Below are positions 1 through 8,035 of a stretch of 64,000 nt of DNA, piece after piece. The notes beneath the pieces were generated by a model that saw nothing but the letters and a program-made list of their open reading frames with translations, had not been told where the DNA came from and did no database searches. The stretch covers positions 27,045 to 91,044 of the forward strand of contig NZ_FMWX01000011.1 of the NCBI RefSeq assembly GCF_900103265.1, in the 5' to 3' direction. The translations under genes and the position numbers were made by a program. How positions within the stretch are numbered: position 1 is the first letter of the stretch; the number at the start of each line of letters is the position of its first letter. Source of the DNA: Sphingomonas sp. NFR15. Lineage in GTDB: Bacteria; Pseudomonadota; Alphaproteobacteria; Sphingomonadales; Sphingomonadaceae.

Positions 1-743
1 CCCCCCACGTCCGCGACGGTCACATCGACCAGATCGACATAGGCCAGCCCTTCGGCCAGCTTCAGCGCGGTCTCGAAGCTGTCGGCCAGGCGCGTCGCGC
101 TGTCGGGGTTCACCACCAGGCGATCGACCACCACCTCGATGTCATGCTTGAGCTTCTTGTCGAGCGCGGGCGCCTCGTCGATCTCGACGAGTTCGCCGTC
201 AATGCGGACTCGGGTGAAGCCCGCTTTCTGCCACTCGAGCATCTCCTTCTTATACTCGCCCTTGCGGCCGCGCACGACCGGCGCGAGCAGGTACAGCCGC
301 GTGCCCTCGGGCAGCGCCATCACCCGGTCGACCATCTGGCTGACGGTCTGCGCGGCGATCGGCAGGCCGGTGGCGGGGGAATAGGGGATGCCGACGCGCG
401 CCCACAGCAGGCGCATGTAATCGTAGATCTCGGTGACGGTCGCCACGGTCGAGCGCGGGTTGCGGCTGGTGGTCTTCTGCTCGATGCTGATCGCGGGTGA
501 CAGGCCCTCGATATGATCGACATCGGGCTTCTGCATCATCTCGAGGAATTGGCGCGCATAGGCGCTCAAGGATTCGACGTAGCGGCGCTGGCCCTCGGCA
601 TAGATCGTGTCGAACGCGAGGCTCGACTTGCCCGAGCCGCTGAGGCCGGTGATGACCGTCAGCGTATCGCGCGGGATATCGACCGAGACGTTCTTGAGAT
701 TGTGCTCACGCGCGCCGCGCACGGAAATGGTGGTAAGGGCCAT
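1..743 (-). CDS. uvrA: UvrA, excinuclease ABC subunit A (N-terminal 247 residues; runs off the left edge)
   Basis: This is the damage-recognition ATPase of nucleotide excision repair. Reading from ATG at 743 towards position 1 gives a protein starting MALTTISVRGAREHNLKNV. A Walker A motif GLSGSGKS lies at residues 33-40 and is followed by the family-typical stretches RRYVESLSAYARQF and QKTTSRNPRSTVATVTEIYDY. The sequence stays in frame to the window edge, so only the first quarter of the roughly 950-residue protein is present. No strong Shine-Dalgarno sequence precedes the ATG. A LexA-type operator lies 7 bases upstream, so SOS induction is expected. The gene is divergent from the porin at 923. 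Confidence 0.97.
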   Translation of the reverse strand, partial: MALTTISVRGAREHNLKNVSVDIPRDTLTVITGLSGSGKSSLAFDTIYAEGQRRYVESLSAYARQFLEMMQKPDVDHIEGLSPAISIEQKTTSRNPRSTVATVTEIYDYMRLLWARVGIPYSPATGLPIAAQTVSQMVDRVMALPEGTRLYLLAPVVRGRKGEYKKEMLEWQKAGFTRVRIDGELVEIDEAPALDKKLKHDIEVVVDRLVVNPDSATRLADSFETALKLAEGLAYVDLVDVTVADVG

Positions 744-750
744 GCCGGTG

Positions 751-765
751 GTTCTAGCTTTGTTC
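751..765. promoter_or_regulatory. Probable LexA (SOS) operator of uvrA
   Basis: The sequence is GTTC, seven bases, GTTC (751-754 and 762-765). GTTC-N7-GTTC is the direct-repeat LexA operator of alphaproteobacteria, and uvrA is a standard SOS gene. The box lies 7 bases upstream of the uvrA start codon. LexA bound there would block transcription initiation or early elongation, and the position suggests a very short or absent 5' leader. The match is exact; binding is inferred. Confidence 0.75.
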
Positions 766-886
766 TGAACGGGATTCCAGTGCGCAAGATAGGGCGCCGA
801 TCGCGGGCGTGCGAGGGGGCGGGGGCGACAAAGCGCGCGGGCGCGATCCTTTCGGGGTTGGAACGAGCCGCGGCGTCACCCATTAA

Positions 887-901
887 GGGGGTCTTTCCCC
901 C
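887..901 (+). other. Short perfect hairpin upstream of the porin gene
   Basis: GGGGG (887-891) and CCCCC (897-901) flank a TCTTT loop and end 21 bases before the porin start codon. Most of the 179-base gap between uvrA and the porin shows nothing else apart from the LexA box. The hairpin could sit in the 5' leader of the porin mRNA; no role is established. Confidence 0.35.
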
Positions 902-922
902 ACTTTTCACAGAATTGGTTGG

Positions 923-2431
923 ATGATGATCGTGACGACGACCCGCCGGCTCGCGCCGCTGCTCGGTGCCGCCTGCCTGTTGACCGCCGGCGGCGCGGCG
1001 GCGCAGCAGCGCGACGACGCCCCCGCTCCGCCGGCGAAGCCCGCGCCCGCCGCGCCCGCGCCCGCGCAGGTCGATATCGGCGCGCCCGCCCCCGCCGCCG
1101 CGGCCGACAGTTCGGCGACCAACACGCAGAAGCCCGCCAACGACGCGGCCCCGCCGCAGCGGCGGCGCTTCACCCATGCGCTCCACCCGCGCGACATGTC
1201 GCCGGGCAACGGGATCGGCGACACGCGCTATCAGGCGCCGCCCGGCCTGTTCGCCGACTGGCGCGACACCCGCACCGCGTTCGGCAAGCGCGGCATCGAG
1301 CTTTCGGCACGCTATGTTTCGGAGAGCGGCTATAATTTCACCGGCGGCAAGAAGCGGCTCGCCACCGAGACCGGGCAGGCCGATCTCGGCGCGAAGTTCG
1401 ATCTGGATAAACTCGCCGGGATCGACGGCGGTACCTTCCAGGCGACGCTGACCTGGCGGCGCGGGCGCAACCTTTCGGACGACGCGGGGCTCAACACGCT
1501 GCAACAGGTGCAGGAAGTCTATGGCCGCGGCCAGACCGTGCGCGTCACTGAGCTATGGTATCAGCAGAAGCTCGGCGACCGGATCGAGGTGAAGCTCGGG
1601 CGGACCAATCCGGGATCGGACTTCGCGGTGTTCTCCTGCCATTTCGAGAACCTCAGCTTCTGCGGCGCGCAGCCGGGCAATTTGGTTGGCGATTATTGGT
1701 ACAACTGGCCGATCGCCGAATGGGCGGGCATCGTCCACGCCGATGTCGCCAAGGGGGTGTATCTGCAGGTCGGCGGCTATGTCGAAAACCCCAATGATCT
1801 GAAGAACAACTTCTTCGTCGCGCGCTTCGGCGGCGCGACCGGCGTGCTGATCCCGTTCGAGGCGGGCTGGACGCGCGGGCTGGAGGGCGGGCACGTCGGA
1901 TCGTACAAGATCGGCGGCTGGTATTCGACCACCGCCGGCGACGACGTGTTGCTCGACGTGAATCATCAGCCGAGCGTCATCACCGGGCTGGCGCCGCTCA
2001 AACATTCGGGGCGCTACGGCGTCTATGCGAGCGTGCAGCAGCAGATCAGCGGCACGTCGAAGGACGGCAAGGCGCTGACCGGGCTCGGCGTGTTCGCCAA
2101 CGTGACGCAAGCCGATCGCGCGACCAGCGTGACCGACAACCAGGTCGCGCTTGGGCTATTCTATAAGGGGCTGCTGCCCGGTGTGGGCGGCGATGTGCTG
2201 GGCGTCGCGGTGGGCCGCACCAACGTCAACGGGCGCGCGGCGCGGGCGGACCTGCTGGTGCCGGGCACGCCGGTGCGCGACGCCGAATATGCAGCCGAAG
2301 TCTATTACAGCATCACGCCGGTGCCGTGGCTGGAATTGCAGCCCAACGTGCAGGTGATCCACCACCCCGGCGGCGTGAAGACGCTGAGCGATGTCGGCGT
2401 GCTCGGGTTGAAGGCGGCGCTGACGCTGTAG
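923..2431 (+). CDS. OprB-family carbohydrate-selective porin
   Basis: This 502-residue outer-membrane beta-barrel is predicted to let sugars diffuse through the outer membrane. The N-terminus is a signal peptide (about residues 1-27, ending GGAAAQQ). A proline/alanine-rich linker of about 60 residues follows, then the OprB barrel with typical stretches such as LFADWRDTRTAFGKRGI, FQATLTWRRGRNLSDDAG, ELWYQQKLGDRIEVKLGR and NWPIAEWAGIV. The protein ends in an aromatic/leucine-rich strand (GVLGLKAALTL), typical of barrels. The start is the first of two adjacent ATGs and its ribosome site is weak. The gene is followed by a palindromic repeat and then by a convergent cluster. The substrate cannot be told from sequence. 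Confidence 0.88.
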   Translation: MMIVTTTRRLAPLLGAACLLTAGGAAAQQRDDAPAPPAKPAPAAPAPAQVDIGAPAPAAAADSSATNTQKPANDAAPPQRRRFTHALHPRDMSPGNGIGDTRYQAPPGLFADWRDTRTAFGKRGIELSARYVSESGYNFTGGKKRLATETGQADLGAKFDLDKLAGIDGGTFQATLTWRRGRNLSDDAGLNTLQQVQEVYGRGQTVRVTELWYQQKLGDRIEVKLGRTNPGSDFAVFSCHFENLSFCGAQPGNLVGDYWYNWPIAEWAGIVHADVAKGVYLQVGGYVENPNDLKNNFFVARFGGATGVLIPFEAGWTRGLEGGHVGSYKIGGWYSTTAGDDVLLDVNHQPSVITGLAPLKHSGRYGVYASVQQQISGTSKDGKALTGLGVFANVTQADRATSVTDNQVALGLFYKGLLPGVGGDVLGVAVGRTNVNGRAARADLLVPGTPVRDAEYAAEVYYSITPVPWLELQPNVQVIHHPGGVKTLSDVGVLGLKAALTL

Positions 2432-2745
2432 GCGCTGGGAAGCGCGGGGGCTTTGCTGCGCGTGCCGCGCGCCTCTGCCCGCCGTTCGTCCTGAGCGCAG
2501 TCGAAGGACGGGCCGCGGGCGACACCGCCCTGGGACACGCACTTCGACTGCGCTCAGTGCGAACGGGGGGAGTGGAGGTGCGTGATCTTCGCCTCTGGCG
2601 GGGCCGATGTCGATGAATGGAATGGCCGAAATCGGCGAGCCGCCGCAGCTTTCGCGATGCTGTTTTCGACTTGAGTAGCCCTGATTTTCTAGACGCCTTC
2701 CGCTTTCAATCGTGAGCGGGAGAAGCGGCGCCATTTGACCGCGCA
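2432..2745. other. Intergenic region between convergent genes, no gene seen
   Basis: This 314-base gap separates the porin stop from the stop of the small membrane protein on the other strand. It contains the REP-like palindrome at 2482-2566. The rest (2567-2745) shows no coding signal. It has only a weak stem CCGCT/AGCGG near 2700-2719, so any terminators here are not obvious. Confidence 0.6.
2482..2566. repeat. REP-like palindromic repeat, family A copy 1
   Basis: The left arm starts CCGTTCGTCCTGAGCGCAGT. The right arm is its inverted complement, ending GCTCAGTGCGAACGG. About 20 bases of loop separate two arms of about 30 bases. The same element recurs at 47176, 48471 and 49825, and as a half copy at 59699, always between genes. 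It resembles sphingomonad REP/REPIN doublets. Confidence 0.85.
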
Positions 2746-2976
2746 TCACTCCTCGCCCGAAGACCGCATCATGCGAAGGCCAGCTCGTGCGATGAAAACA
2801 CCGAGCACACACGGGATGATGCCAACGAGCAGCACCGGGGAGGCAGAAAGCATGGGGCCGGGCTGCTCGATTATACCCGGAAGCGAGAACAGTATCACCG
2901 CGCCGGTACAAAGGCCCGTCGTACCAGCCAGCAATATGCCCATCGCGACGAGAACGCCGCCCAGGAATTTGATCAT
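2746..2976 (-). CDS. Small two-helix membrane protein (76 residues), unknown function
   Basis: The ATG at 2976 is preceded by AGGAG at good spacing. It overlaps the stop of the radical SAM gene as ATGA, so translation is coupled. The protein has two hydrophobic segments (about residues 4-33 and 47-68: FLGGVLVAMGILLAGTTG and LLVGIIPCVLGVFIARAG) joined by a short PGIIEQPGP loop, and it ends in a charged tail RMMRSSGEE. I recognise no family. Its position as third gene after the Lgt-like and radical SAM genes suggests it works with them, perhaps as a membrane anchor or small subunit; that is inference. Confidence 0.75.
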   Translation of the reverse strand: MIKFLGGVLVAMGILLAGTTGLCTGAVILFSLPGIIEQPGPMLSASPVLLVGIIPCVLGVFIARAGLRMMRSSGEE

Positions 2977-4439
2977 GCGATGCTCCTGACTCGGCGATGG
3001 TTCACCTTCGCGTCGGCCAGCACGGCCTCTCCGGCCGCGCCCGGACGGTAGAACAGGTTGAAGGTGTCGAACGGGATGATCGCGCCATCGGGTTGGACGA
3101 AGTGGACGCAACTCCGTTTCACCGTTCCAAGGTCGAAGTTGAAGCGATCCAAGAATTGCGAGATGACGACACGGAAGGTCTGCGCATATCCGATTTCCTC
3201 GGGCACGGCCGCTTCAGGCAGGCAGCAGAGCAGGCTTGCCAGTTTTTCCGAAGTATCCGCCTGCGCGGTGGAGAGCGAGAGAAGCTGGAAGATGCGGTCT
3301 TTGAGTTCGGGATAGGCCTCGAAGCTCACCGTGTTGGGAGCAGCCGCGACGAACAGCTCTCGCGGCAGCATTGCCGTCACGGGTGCGACATCGCGTCCGT
3401 TTCGCAGACCATAGCCGATACAGATCTGGTCGGGATTGCAGGGCAGCGGGATCAGATCCCCAAGCGCAAAAACACCCGCCTCGGCGATGCGCCGACGGAT
3501 TTCGGTAAGTGTGATGCGATGCTGCTTGGCATCGAAGCCATCGTTGCGGCCGGTATCCTGCACCGGTTGAAAGGTGACCCCCCGCACGCACCGCCACTCC
3601 AGCGCGTGGCGCACGATGTCGGGGATCTGTTGGTCGTTCACGCCTTTCTTCACCGTCACCACGAGCGTGGTCGAAATGCCGGCGGCCTCCAGCGCCTCCA
3701 GCGCGCGACGGCGCATGGAACTGAGACGCGCACCGCGGAGCACCATCAACGCCTCGTCGTCCAGCGCGTCGAACTGGAGGTAGATCTCGAAGCGCGGCCG
3801 GAACGCGGCGAGACGGGCAACGAAGTCGGGCTCCCGGGCGATGCGCAGCCCATTGGTGTTGACCATGAGGTGACGGATCGGCCGCCTTCGAGCGGCTTGG
3901 AGGATTTCGAAAAACTGTGGGTGGATGGTCGGCTCGCCGCCGGAAATCTGGACGAGATCGGGCTCCCCCTCCGCAGCGACGATCACGTCGAGCATCGCCT
4001 CCACCTCGGCGAGCGGGCGGTGGCCGAGGTGATGGATCGAGGAGCCGGCAAAACACACCGGGCAGCTCAAATTACAGGCCTCGTTGATCTCGATCAGCGC
4101 CAGGCAGCTATGTTGCTCGTGGTCGGCGCACAGACCACAGTCGAATGGGCAACCGTGGTCCGTGCGAGAGTGGATGGCGAGGGGGCGATCACCGGGCTTC
4201 AGCCAGTCCTTTGCGGCTCGCCAGTATCCGACGTCGTCGGAAATCACGGTCTTGGTCACGCCGTGCACGCGGCAGCGCTTGCGGTAAAAGACCAGATCAC
4301 CTTCGACGATGATCTTGGTCGGCACGGGCAGCAGGCACGTTTCACACAGGCTCGTCGTCTCACCGAAGAAGAGGTAGGGGGCCGCTCCCCGCAGCGGCGC
4401 GCTCGTGGTAGAGGTCGGCTCTGTAGAAAGCGCATCCAT
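2973..4439 (-). CDS. Radical SAM enzyme of the Tes/MJ0619-like type
   Basis: This 488-residue protein carries the radical SAM cluster motif CNLSCPVC (C122, C126, C129) and the SAM-binding motif ISGGEPT soon after it. Ahead of the core is a cysteine-rich region: CETC (C32, C35), C56, then HGCPFDCGLC (C97, C101, C104) and C112. This layout is typical of the family that includes archaeal tetraether lipid synthase (Tes) and the methanopterin methylase MJ0619, and it implies extra Fe-S clusters. I therefore expect radical chemistry on an unactivated carbon, possibly of a lipid, but the substrate is unknown. The ATG at 4439 was preferred to the TTG at 4445. The 5' end overlaps the Lgt-like gene by 80 bases and the 3' end overlaps the small membrane gene by 4. 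GC is locally low (31 of 60 bases at 3121-3180). Confidence 0.85.
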   Translation of the reverse strand: MDALSTEPTSTTSAPLRGAAPYLFFGETTSLCETCLLPVPTKIIVEGDLVFYRKRCRVHGVTKTVISDDVGYWRAAKDWLKPGDRPLAIHSRTDHGCPFDCGLCADHEQHSCLALIEINEACNLSCPVCFAGSSIHHLGHRPLAEVEAMLDVIVAAEGEPDLVQISGGEPTIHPQFFEILQAARRRPIRHLMVNTNGLRIAREPDFVARLAAFRPRFEIYLQFDALDDEALMVLRGARLSSMRRRALEALEAAGISTTLVVTVKKGVNDQQIPDIVRHALEWRCVRGVTFQPVQDTGRNDGFDAKQHRITLTEIRRRIAEAGVFALGDLIPLPCNPDQICIGYGLRNGRDVAPVTAMLPRELFVAAAPNTVSFEAYPELKDRIFQLLSLSTAQADTSEKLASLLCCLPEAAVPEEIGYAQTFRVVISQFLDRFNFDLGTVKRSCVHFVQPDGAIIPFDTFNLFYRPGAAGEAVLADAKVNHRRVRSIA

Positions 4440-5154
4440 AAGCAACCAACCCCAAGCATAGCAGATGGAAGATGTTTAGCGGTCCAATCAACGTTGGATA
4501 GGGCTTCAAGAACTCCCAGACGAAACGCTGCGCCCCGTACCAGCCCGCGAGCACGTAGAAGCTGCGGCGCAACGCCCAACTCTGCTGTCGCTGTTGCGCG
4601 GCACCGTAGACGATCAAGAACATCAGCATCGCGAGCGACTCGTATACCTCGACCGGCTGGCGTCCTACGCCGTCTCCCAAATCAACCGCCCAAGGCAGTG
4701 ATGTCGGTATGCCGTAGGTTCCGTCAGGAAGTCCTGCGAACAGGCAGCCCCAGCGCCCGACAACGATCCCCGCGGCGATCGGCCCGACGAACGGCGTCCC
4801 CGTCGATCCCCGCAGCCCGATCGCACGTTTGTAGATCTCGACGCCGATGATCGCCCCGGCAAGGGCGCCGGCGATGCTGTGCGACAGGATGGGAGTCGCC
4901 ATGCGAAGCGTGTTGGCGGAGCCCAATGCCCATGCGCCCGCCAGCGCGCCGATGGCGAGCGCGGCGAAATAGCCGGAGCCTGTGGTCTGGGCCAGTCGCT
5001 CGGTAGCATCACGCAGCCGCCATCGATGCAGCATCGTGCCCGTCACGGCCGATGCCGCCCATGCGAGGACGTCGAACAGGGTATGCGCCCAAGGCGCCGT
5101 CGGGATCACGAGCATGGATGGGTCGTCCGATGCTTCCGGCTTGCCTGCAAGCAT
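4360..5154 (-). CDS. Lgt-like (prolipoprotein diacylglyceryl transferase family) membrane protein
   Basis: The protein has 264 residues and several membrane segments. It carries Lgt-type signatures: SHSIAGALAG (H92), GRWGCLFAG (R134) and RQPVEVYES (R165, Y171, E172). Canonical Lgt has GRxGNxxNGE, where the Asn is essential; here that Asn is Cys137 and NGE is AGL. The enzyme may therefore transfer a different group or act on a different acceptor than the bacterial lipoprotein cysteine. It is the first gene of a three-gene overlapping set with the radical SAM protein. A start at the internal ATG (5115, MLVIPTAPWAH) is equally possible; neither start has a clear ribosome site. Local GC is low (28 of 60 at 4441-4500), which suggests a transferred segment. 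Confidence 0.78.
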   Translation of the reverse strand: MLAGKPEASDDPSMLVIPTAPWAHTLFDVLAWAASAVTGTMLHRWRLRDATERLAQTTGSGYFAALAIGALAGAWALGSANTLRMATPILSHSIAGALAGAIIGVEIYKRAIGLRGSTGTPFVGPIAAGIVVGRWGCLFAGLPDGTYGIPTSLPWAVDLGDGVGRQPVEVYESLAMLMFLIVYGAAQQRQQSWALRRSFYVLAGWYGAQRFVWEFLKPYPTLIGPLNIFHLLCLGLVAYGCAFYRADLYHERAAAGSGPLPLLR

Positions 5155-5451
5155 TGATGACTGAAGGGCCGGTTTTGGTCAGGCGCCAGCGTGGTGCGGA
5201 ATGTCGCATAGCGGGTCGGCTCAGACCACGCTCAGCCGGGTCGAGAGCGTCCTCACCGTCAACGTCCAAAAAGCGCGGTGTGCTGTCGATTTTCAGCATG
5301 ATCGCGCAGGATCTGAACGGCGCGGAGGCTGCCAGCCGCCTGGTAGATGATCGATGCCTTGGTGCGACGGAGCCGCCCGTGGGCAACGGGCCCTGATCCC
5401 GGCCGTATGCTCAGGGTTTTTCCGGATTATTTGCCACAGCCAGACGAGGCA
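5155..5451. other. Intergenic region, no gene supported
   Basis: This region of 297 bases should hold the promoter of the Lgt-like/radical SAM set and the end of the efflux operon transcript, both on the minus strand. Open frames crossing it have no recognisable product and overlap the 5' end of the Lgt-like gene. I see no strong terminator hairpin. Confidence 0.5.
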
Positions 5452-6885
5452 TCATTTTGAATCTACCTGCGCCGCACCCTCTTCTTCCGTCCATCCGCCG
5501 CCGAGCGCGCGGATCAGGCGGATGCTGGCCTGCAAGCGCCGGGTGTCGAGATCGAGCGCGGCGCGGCGCACCCGCAGCGCTGTGGTCTGCGCGGTGAACA
5601 CCTCCAGATAGGTCACGGCACCCTTGCTGTAGCGGTTGAGCGACAGGCGCTCGGTCGCGGCGGCCTGCCGTACCGCTTCGTTCTCGGCGGCGGCTTCGTC
5701 ACCGAGGTGGTGGAGCAGCGCGAGATTGTCCTCGACCTGCTGGAACGCGGTCAGCACCGTGGCGCGATAGTCCGCGCTCGCACTCGCCCAGCGCGCACGC
5801 GCGACGGCGAGTTCGGCGCGACGGCGACCGCCATCGAACAGGTTGAGCACCGCGCTCGGCCCGATCGACCAGATTTGGTTGGGCGCGGAGAACAGGCCGG
5901 GCAGGCCGGTGTTCTGGAAGCCGCCGCTCGCGCCCAATCGGATCGCGGGGAAGAAGGCGGCCTTGGCCACGCCGATCGCGGCATTGGCGGCGGCGACGCG
6001 GCGTTCGGCGGCGGCGATGTCGGGCCGGCGCTCGATCAATGTGGCGGGCAGCCCGAGCGGGACGGCGGGCACGTCGAAGTCGGTCGCGACCGGGGCGATG
6101 GTGAAATCGGAGGCAGGGGTGCCGACCAGGCTCGCGATGGCATGTTCGGTGAGCGCGCGGGCCGCCGCGACCTCGGCGAGCTGCGCGCGCGCCTCGGCGA
6201 GTTGCGCGGCGGAGCGGCTCGTCTCGATACCGCTGACGATGCCGGCCTGGAACCGCCGCGCGATCAGGTGATCGGCCTTGGCGAAGGCGTCCACGGTCTG
6301 CGTCAGCAGCACCGCTTGCCGGTCATAGCCGCGCAGCGCCATGAAGTCGGTGGCGAGTTCGGCTTGCAGGCTCAGCCGGATCGCGGCGAGGTCGTCGCCG
6401 GACGCCTGCACCTCCGCCTTGCCCGCCGCGACGCTGTTGCGGACCCGGCCCCACAGATCGAGTTCATAGCCGAAGCTCGCTTGGACGGTGTCGGCGCTGT
6501 AGATATCCGGCTGGTTGGCGCCGCGCAGCGGGCGGTTGTCCGACTGGCGGTTGCGGGTGATGTCGGCATCCACGCCCAATTGCGGCAGCAGCGCGGCCCG
6601 GCTCTGGCCGAGATAGCCGCGCGCCGCGTCGTAGCGGGCGAGCGCGCCGGCATAGGTCGGGTTGTCGGTGGCGACCTTGCGCTCGAGCGCGTCGAGCGTC
6701 GGATCGCTGAACACCGCCCACCAGTCGCCGCGCGGCGCCGTGTCGGCGGGGGCGGCGGGTTGCCACGGCCCGGCTTCCTTGAACGCCGTGACCGTGGGCG
6801 TGACCGGCGGGTGATAGGCCGGGGCGAACGAGCAGCCGGCGGTCGTGACCAGCAGCGCCAGCGCGGACCAGGCGCGCTTAGCCAT
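5452..6885 (-). CDS. Outer-membrane efflux lipoprotein, NodT/OprM type
   Basis: This 477-residue TolC-like channel is for the tripartite RND pump encoded just upstream. ATG at 6885 gives MAKRAWSALALLVTTAGC, a lipoprotein signal with the lipobox cysteine at residue 18, followed by SFAPAYHPP, typical of NodT proteins. Two outer-membrane-efflux repeats follow, with landmark stretches FGYELDLWGRVRN, LIERRPDIAAAERRVAAANA and NLFDGGRRRAELAVARA. A longer frame reaches 7002, but it lacks a signal and lies inside the adaptor gene. The true start overlaps the adaptor stop by 8 bases, so the genes are translationally coupled. Confidence 0.93.
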   Translation of the reverse strand: MAKRAWSALALLVTTAGCSFAPAYHPPVTPTVTAFKEAGPWQPAAPADTAPRGDWWAVFSDPTLDALERKVATDNPTYAGALARYDAARGYLGQSRAALLPQLGVDADITRNRQSDNRPLRGANQPDIYSADTVQASFGYELDLWGRVRNSVAAGKAEVQASGDDLAAIRLSLQAELATDFMALRGYDRQAVLLTQTVDAFAKADHLIARRFQAGIVSGIETSRSAAQLAEARAQLAEVAAARALTEHAIASLVGTPASDFTIAPVATDFDVPAVPLGLPATLIERRPDIAAAERRVAAANAAIGVAKAAFFPAIRLGASGGFQNTGLPGLFSAPNQIWSIGPSAVLNLFDGGRRRAELAVARARWASASADYRATVLTAFQQVEDNLALLHHLGDEAAAENEAVRQAAATERLSLNRYSKGAVTYLEVFTAQTTALRVRRAALDLDTRRLQASIRLIRALGGGWTEEEGAAQVDSK

Positions 6886-8035
6886 GCGTCTTGTCCTCGA
6901 CGCGCACCAGCTCGCCGTCGGCAAGCGAATCCGGGGGATTGTCGACGATCTTCTGCGCCGCCGACAGGCCCGAGGTGATCTCGACGCTCGGCCCGAGATC
7001 ACGACCGATCGTGACGGGGCGCAGATGGATGTGGCGATCCGCGCCGACCGTCGCGACCTGCGTGCCCTGCGCGCGGAAGATCAGCGCGCTCGACGGGATC
7101 TGGACCGTACCGGTCTGGCCGCGCACGTCGAATTTGACCTGCGCATAGCCGCCGGGCTTGAGCGCGCCGTCGGCATTGTCGGCGATGAGCTGGACCTGGA
7201 AAGTGCCGGTCTGCTGGTTGATCGCGCCCGAATTGCCGATGACATGCGCGTTGAAGGTGCGCGCCGGATAATCGGGGGTGGTGAGCGTCGCGGTCAGCCC
7301 CGGAGTCATGCCCGCCGAATAATTTTGCGGCACGTTGACGTAGATGCGGATCTTGCGCGTGTCGGCGACCGAGAACATCGGCTGCTGCACCGATGCGCCG
7401 GGGCCGACGAGATCGCCGATATCGGCGTTACGCGACGTCACGGTGCCCGCGAACGGCGCGCGTACGGTCGAGAACGCCTTCTGCGCGAGCAGCCGGCCGA
7501 GATCGGCGCGCGCCGCTTGCACCGCCGCGGTGCGCACCGCGAGGTCTCCGTTCTTCTCGTCGGCTTCCTGCTTCGAAACCGAATTGTCGGTGAGCAGATC
7601 GTTCCAGCGCGCCGCCGTGCTGCGCGCGAGGCTGGCGTGCGCCTGCGCGCTGACCAAGGCGGCGCGCGCCGAGGCGATCTGCTGGTCGAGTTCGGGCGTG
7701 TCGATCCTGCCGAGCGGGGTGCCCGCGCCGACGCTCGCACCGATGTCCTTGTACCACGCGCTGACGTAGCCGCCGACGCGGGCGTAGAGCTTGGCGGCGT
7801 TCCACGCCTGCATCGTGCCGGGCAGCGTCAGCGCGTCGCTCGCCGACGCGCCCTTGGCGGCGACGAGATGGACGGTCGGCACCGAGCGCGCGTCCGACCA
7901 GGCCTGCGCGGTCTGCGTGTCGCCCCGGCGCACCATCGCGCCCGCCGCGACCACGCCGATCGCGGCGACGACGGCGACGACGCCGGCGGTCTTGAGGCCC
8001 TTGGGGGCGGGTGCCTGAACGGGTTCAGCCTGCAT
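6878..8035 (-). CDS. RND efflux periplasmic adaptor (membrane fusion protein)
   Basis: This 385-residue adaptor links the inner-membrane pump to the outer-membrane channel. A single N-terminal transmembrane anchor (about residues 15-35, LKTAGVVAVVAAIGVVAAGA) is followed by the split lipoyl/barrel-sandwich region (YARVGGYVSAWYKDIGASV ... FSTVRAPFAGTVTSRNADIG). Between these halves is an alpha-helical hairpin rich in Ala, Arg and Gln. A beta-barrel domain comes next (FQVQLIADNADGALKPGGYA). Its 5' end overlaps the pump gene by 11 bases and its 3' end overlaps the channel gene by 8. Confidence 0.93.
   Translation of the reverse strand: MQAEPVQAPAPKGLKTAGVVAVVAAIGVVAAGAMVRRGDTQTAQAWSDARSVPTVHLVAAKGASASDALTLPGTMQAWNAAKLYARVGGYVSAWYKDIGASVGAGTPLGRIDTPELDQQIASARAALVSAQAHASLARSTAARWNDLLTDNSVSKQEADEKNGDLAVRTAAVQAARADLGRLLAQKAFSTVRAPFAGTVTSRNADIGDLVGPGASVQQPMFSVADTRKIRIYVNVPQNYSAGMTPGLTATLTTPDYPARTFNAHVIGNSGAINQQTGTFQVQLIADNADGALKPGGYAQVKFDVRGQTGTVQIPSSALIFRAQGTQVATVGADRHIHLRPVTIGRDLGPSVEITSGLSAAQKIVDNPPDSLADGELVRVEDKTHG

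Noticed and set aside
2997..4850. Open plus-strand frame of 617 codons opposite the radical SAM gene
   Set aside because: The minus-strand frame has the radical SAM cysteines and SGGEPT motif; the plus frame has none and no start context.
5009..5396. Small open frames on both strands upstream of the Lgt-like gene
   Set aside because: They overlap the Lgt-like 5' end, have no ribosome sites or recognisable products, and behave like shadow frames.
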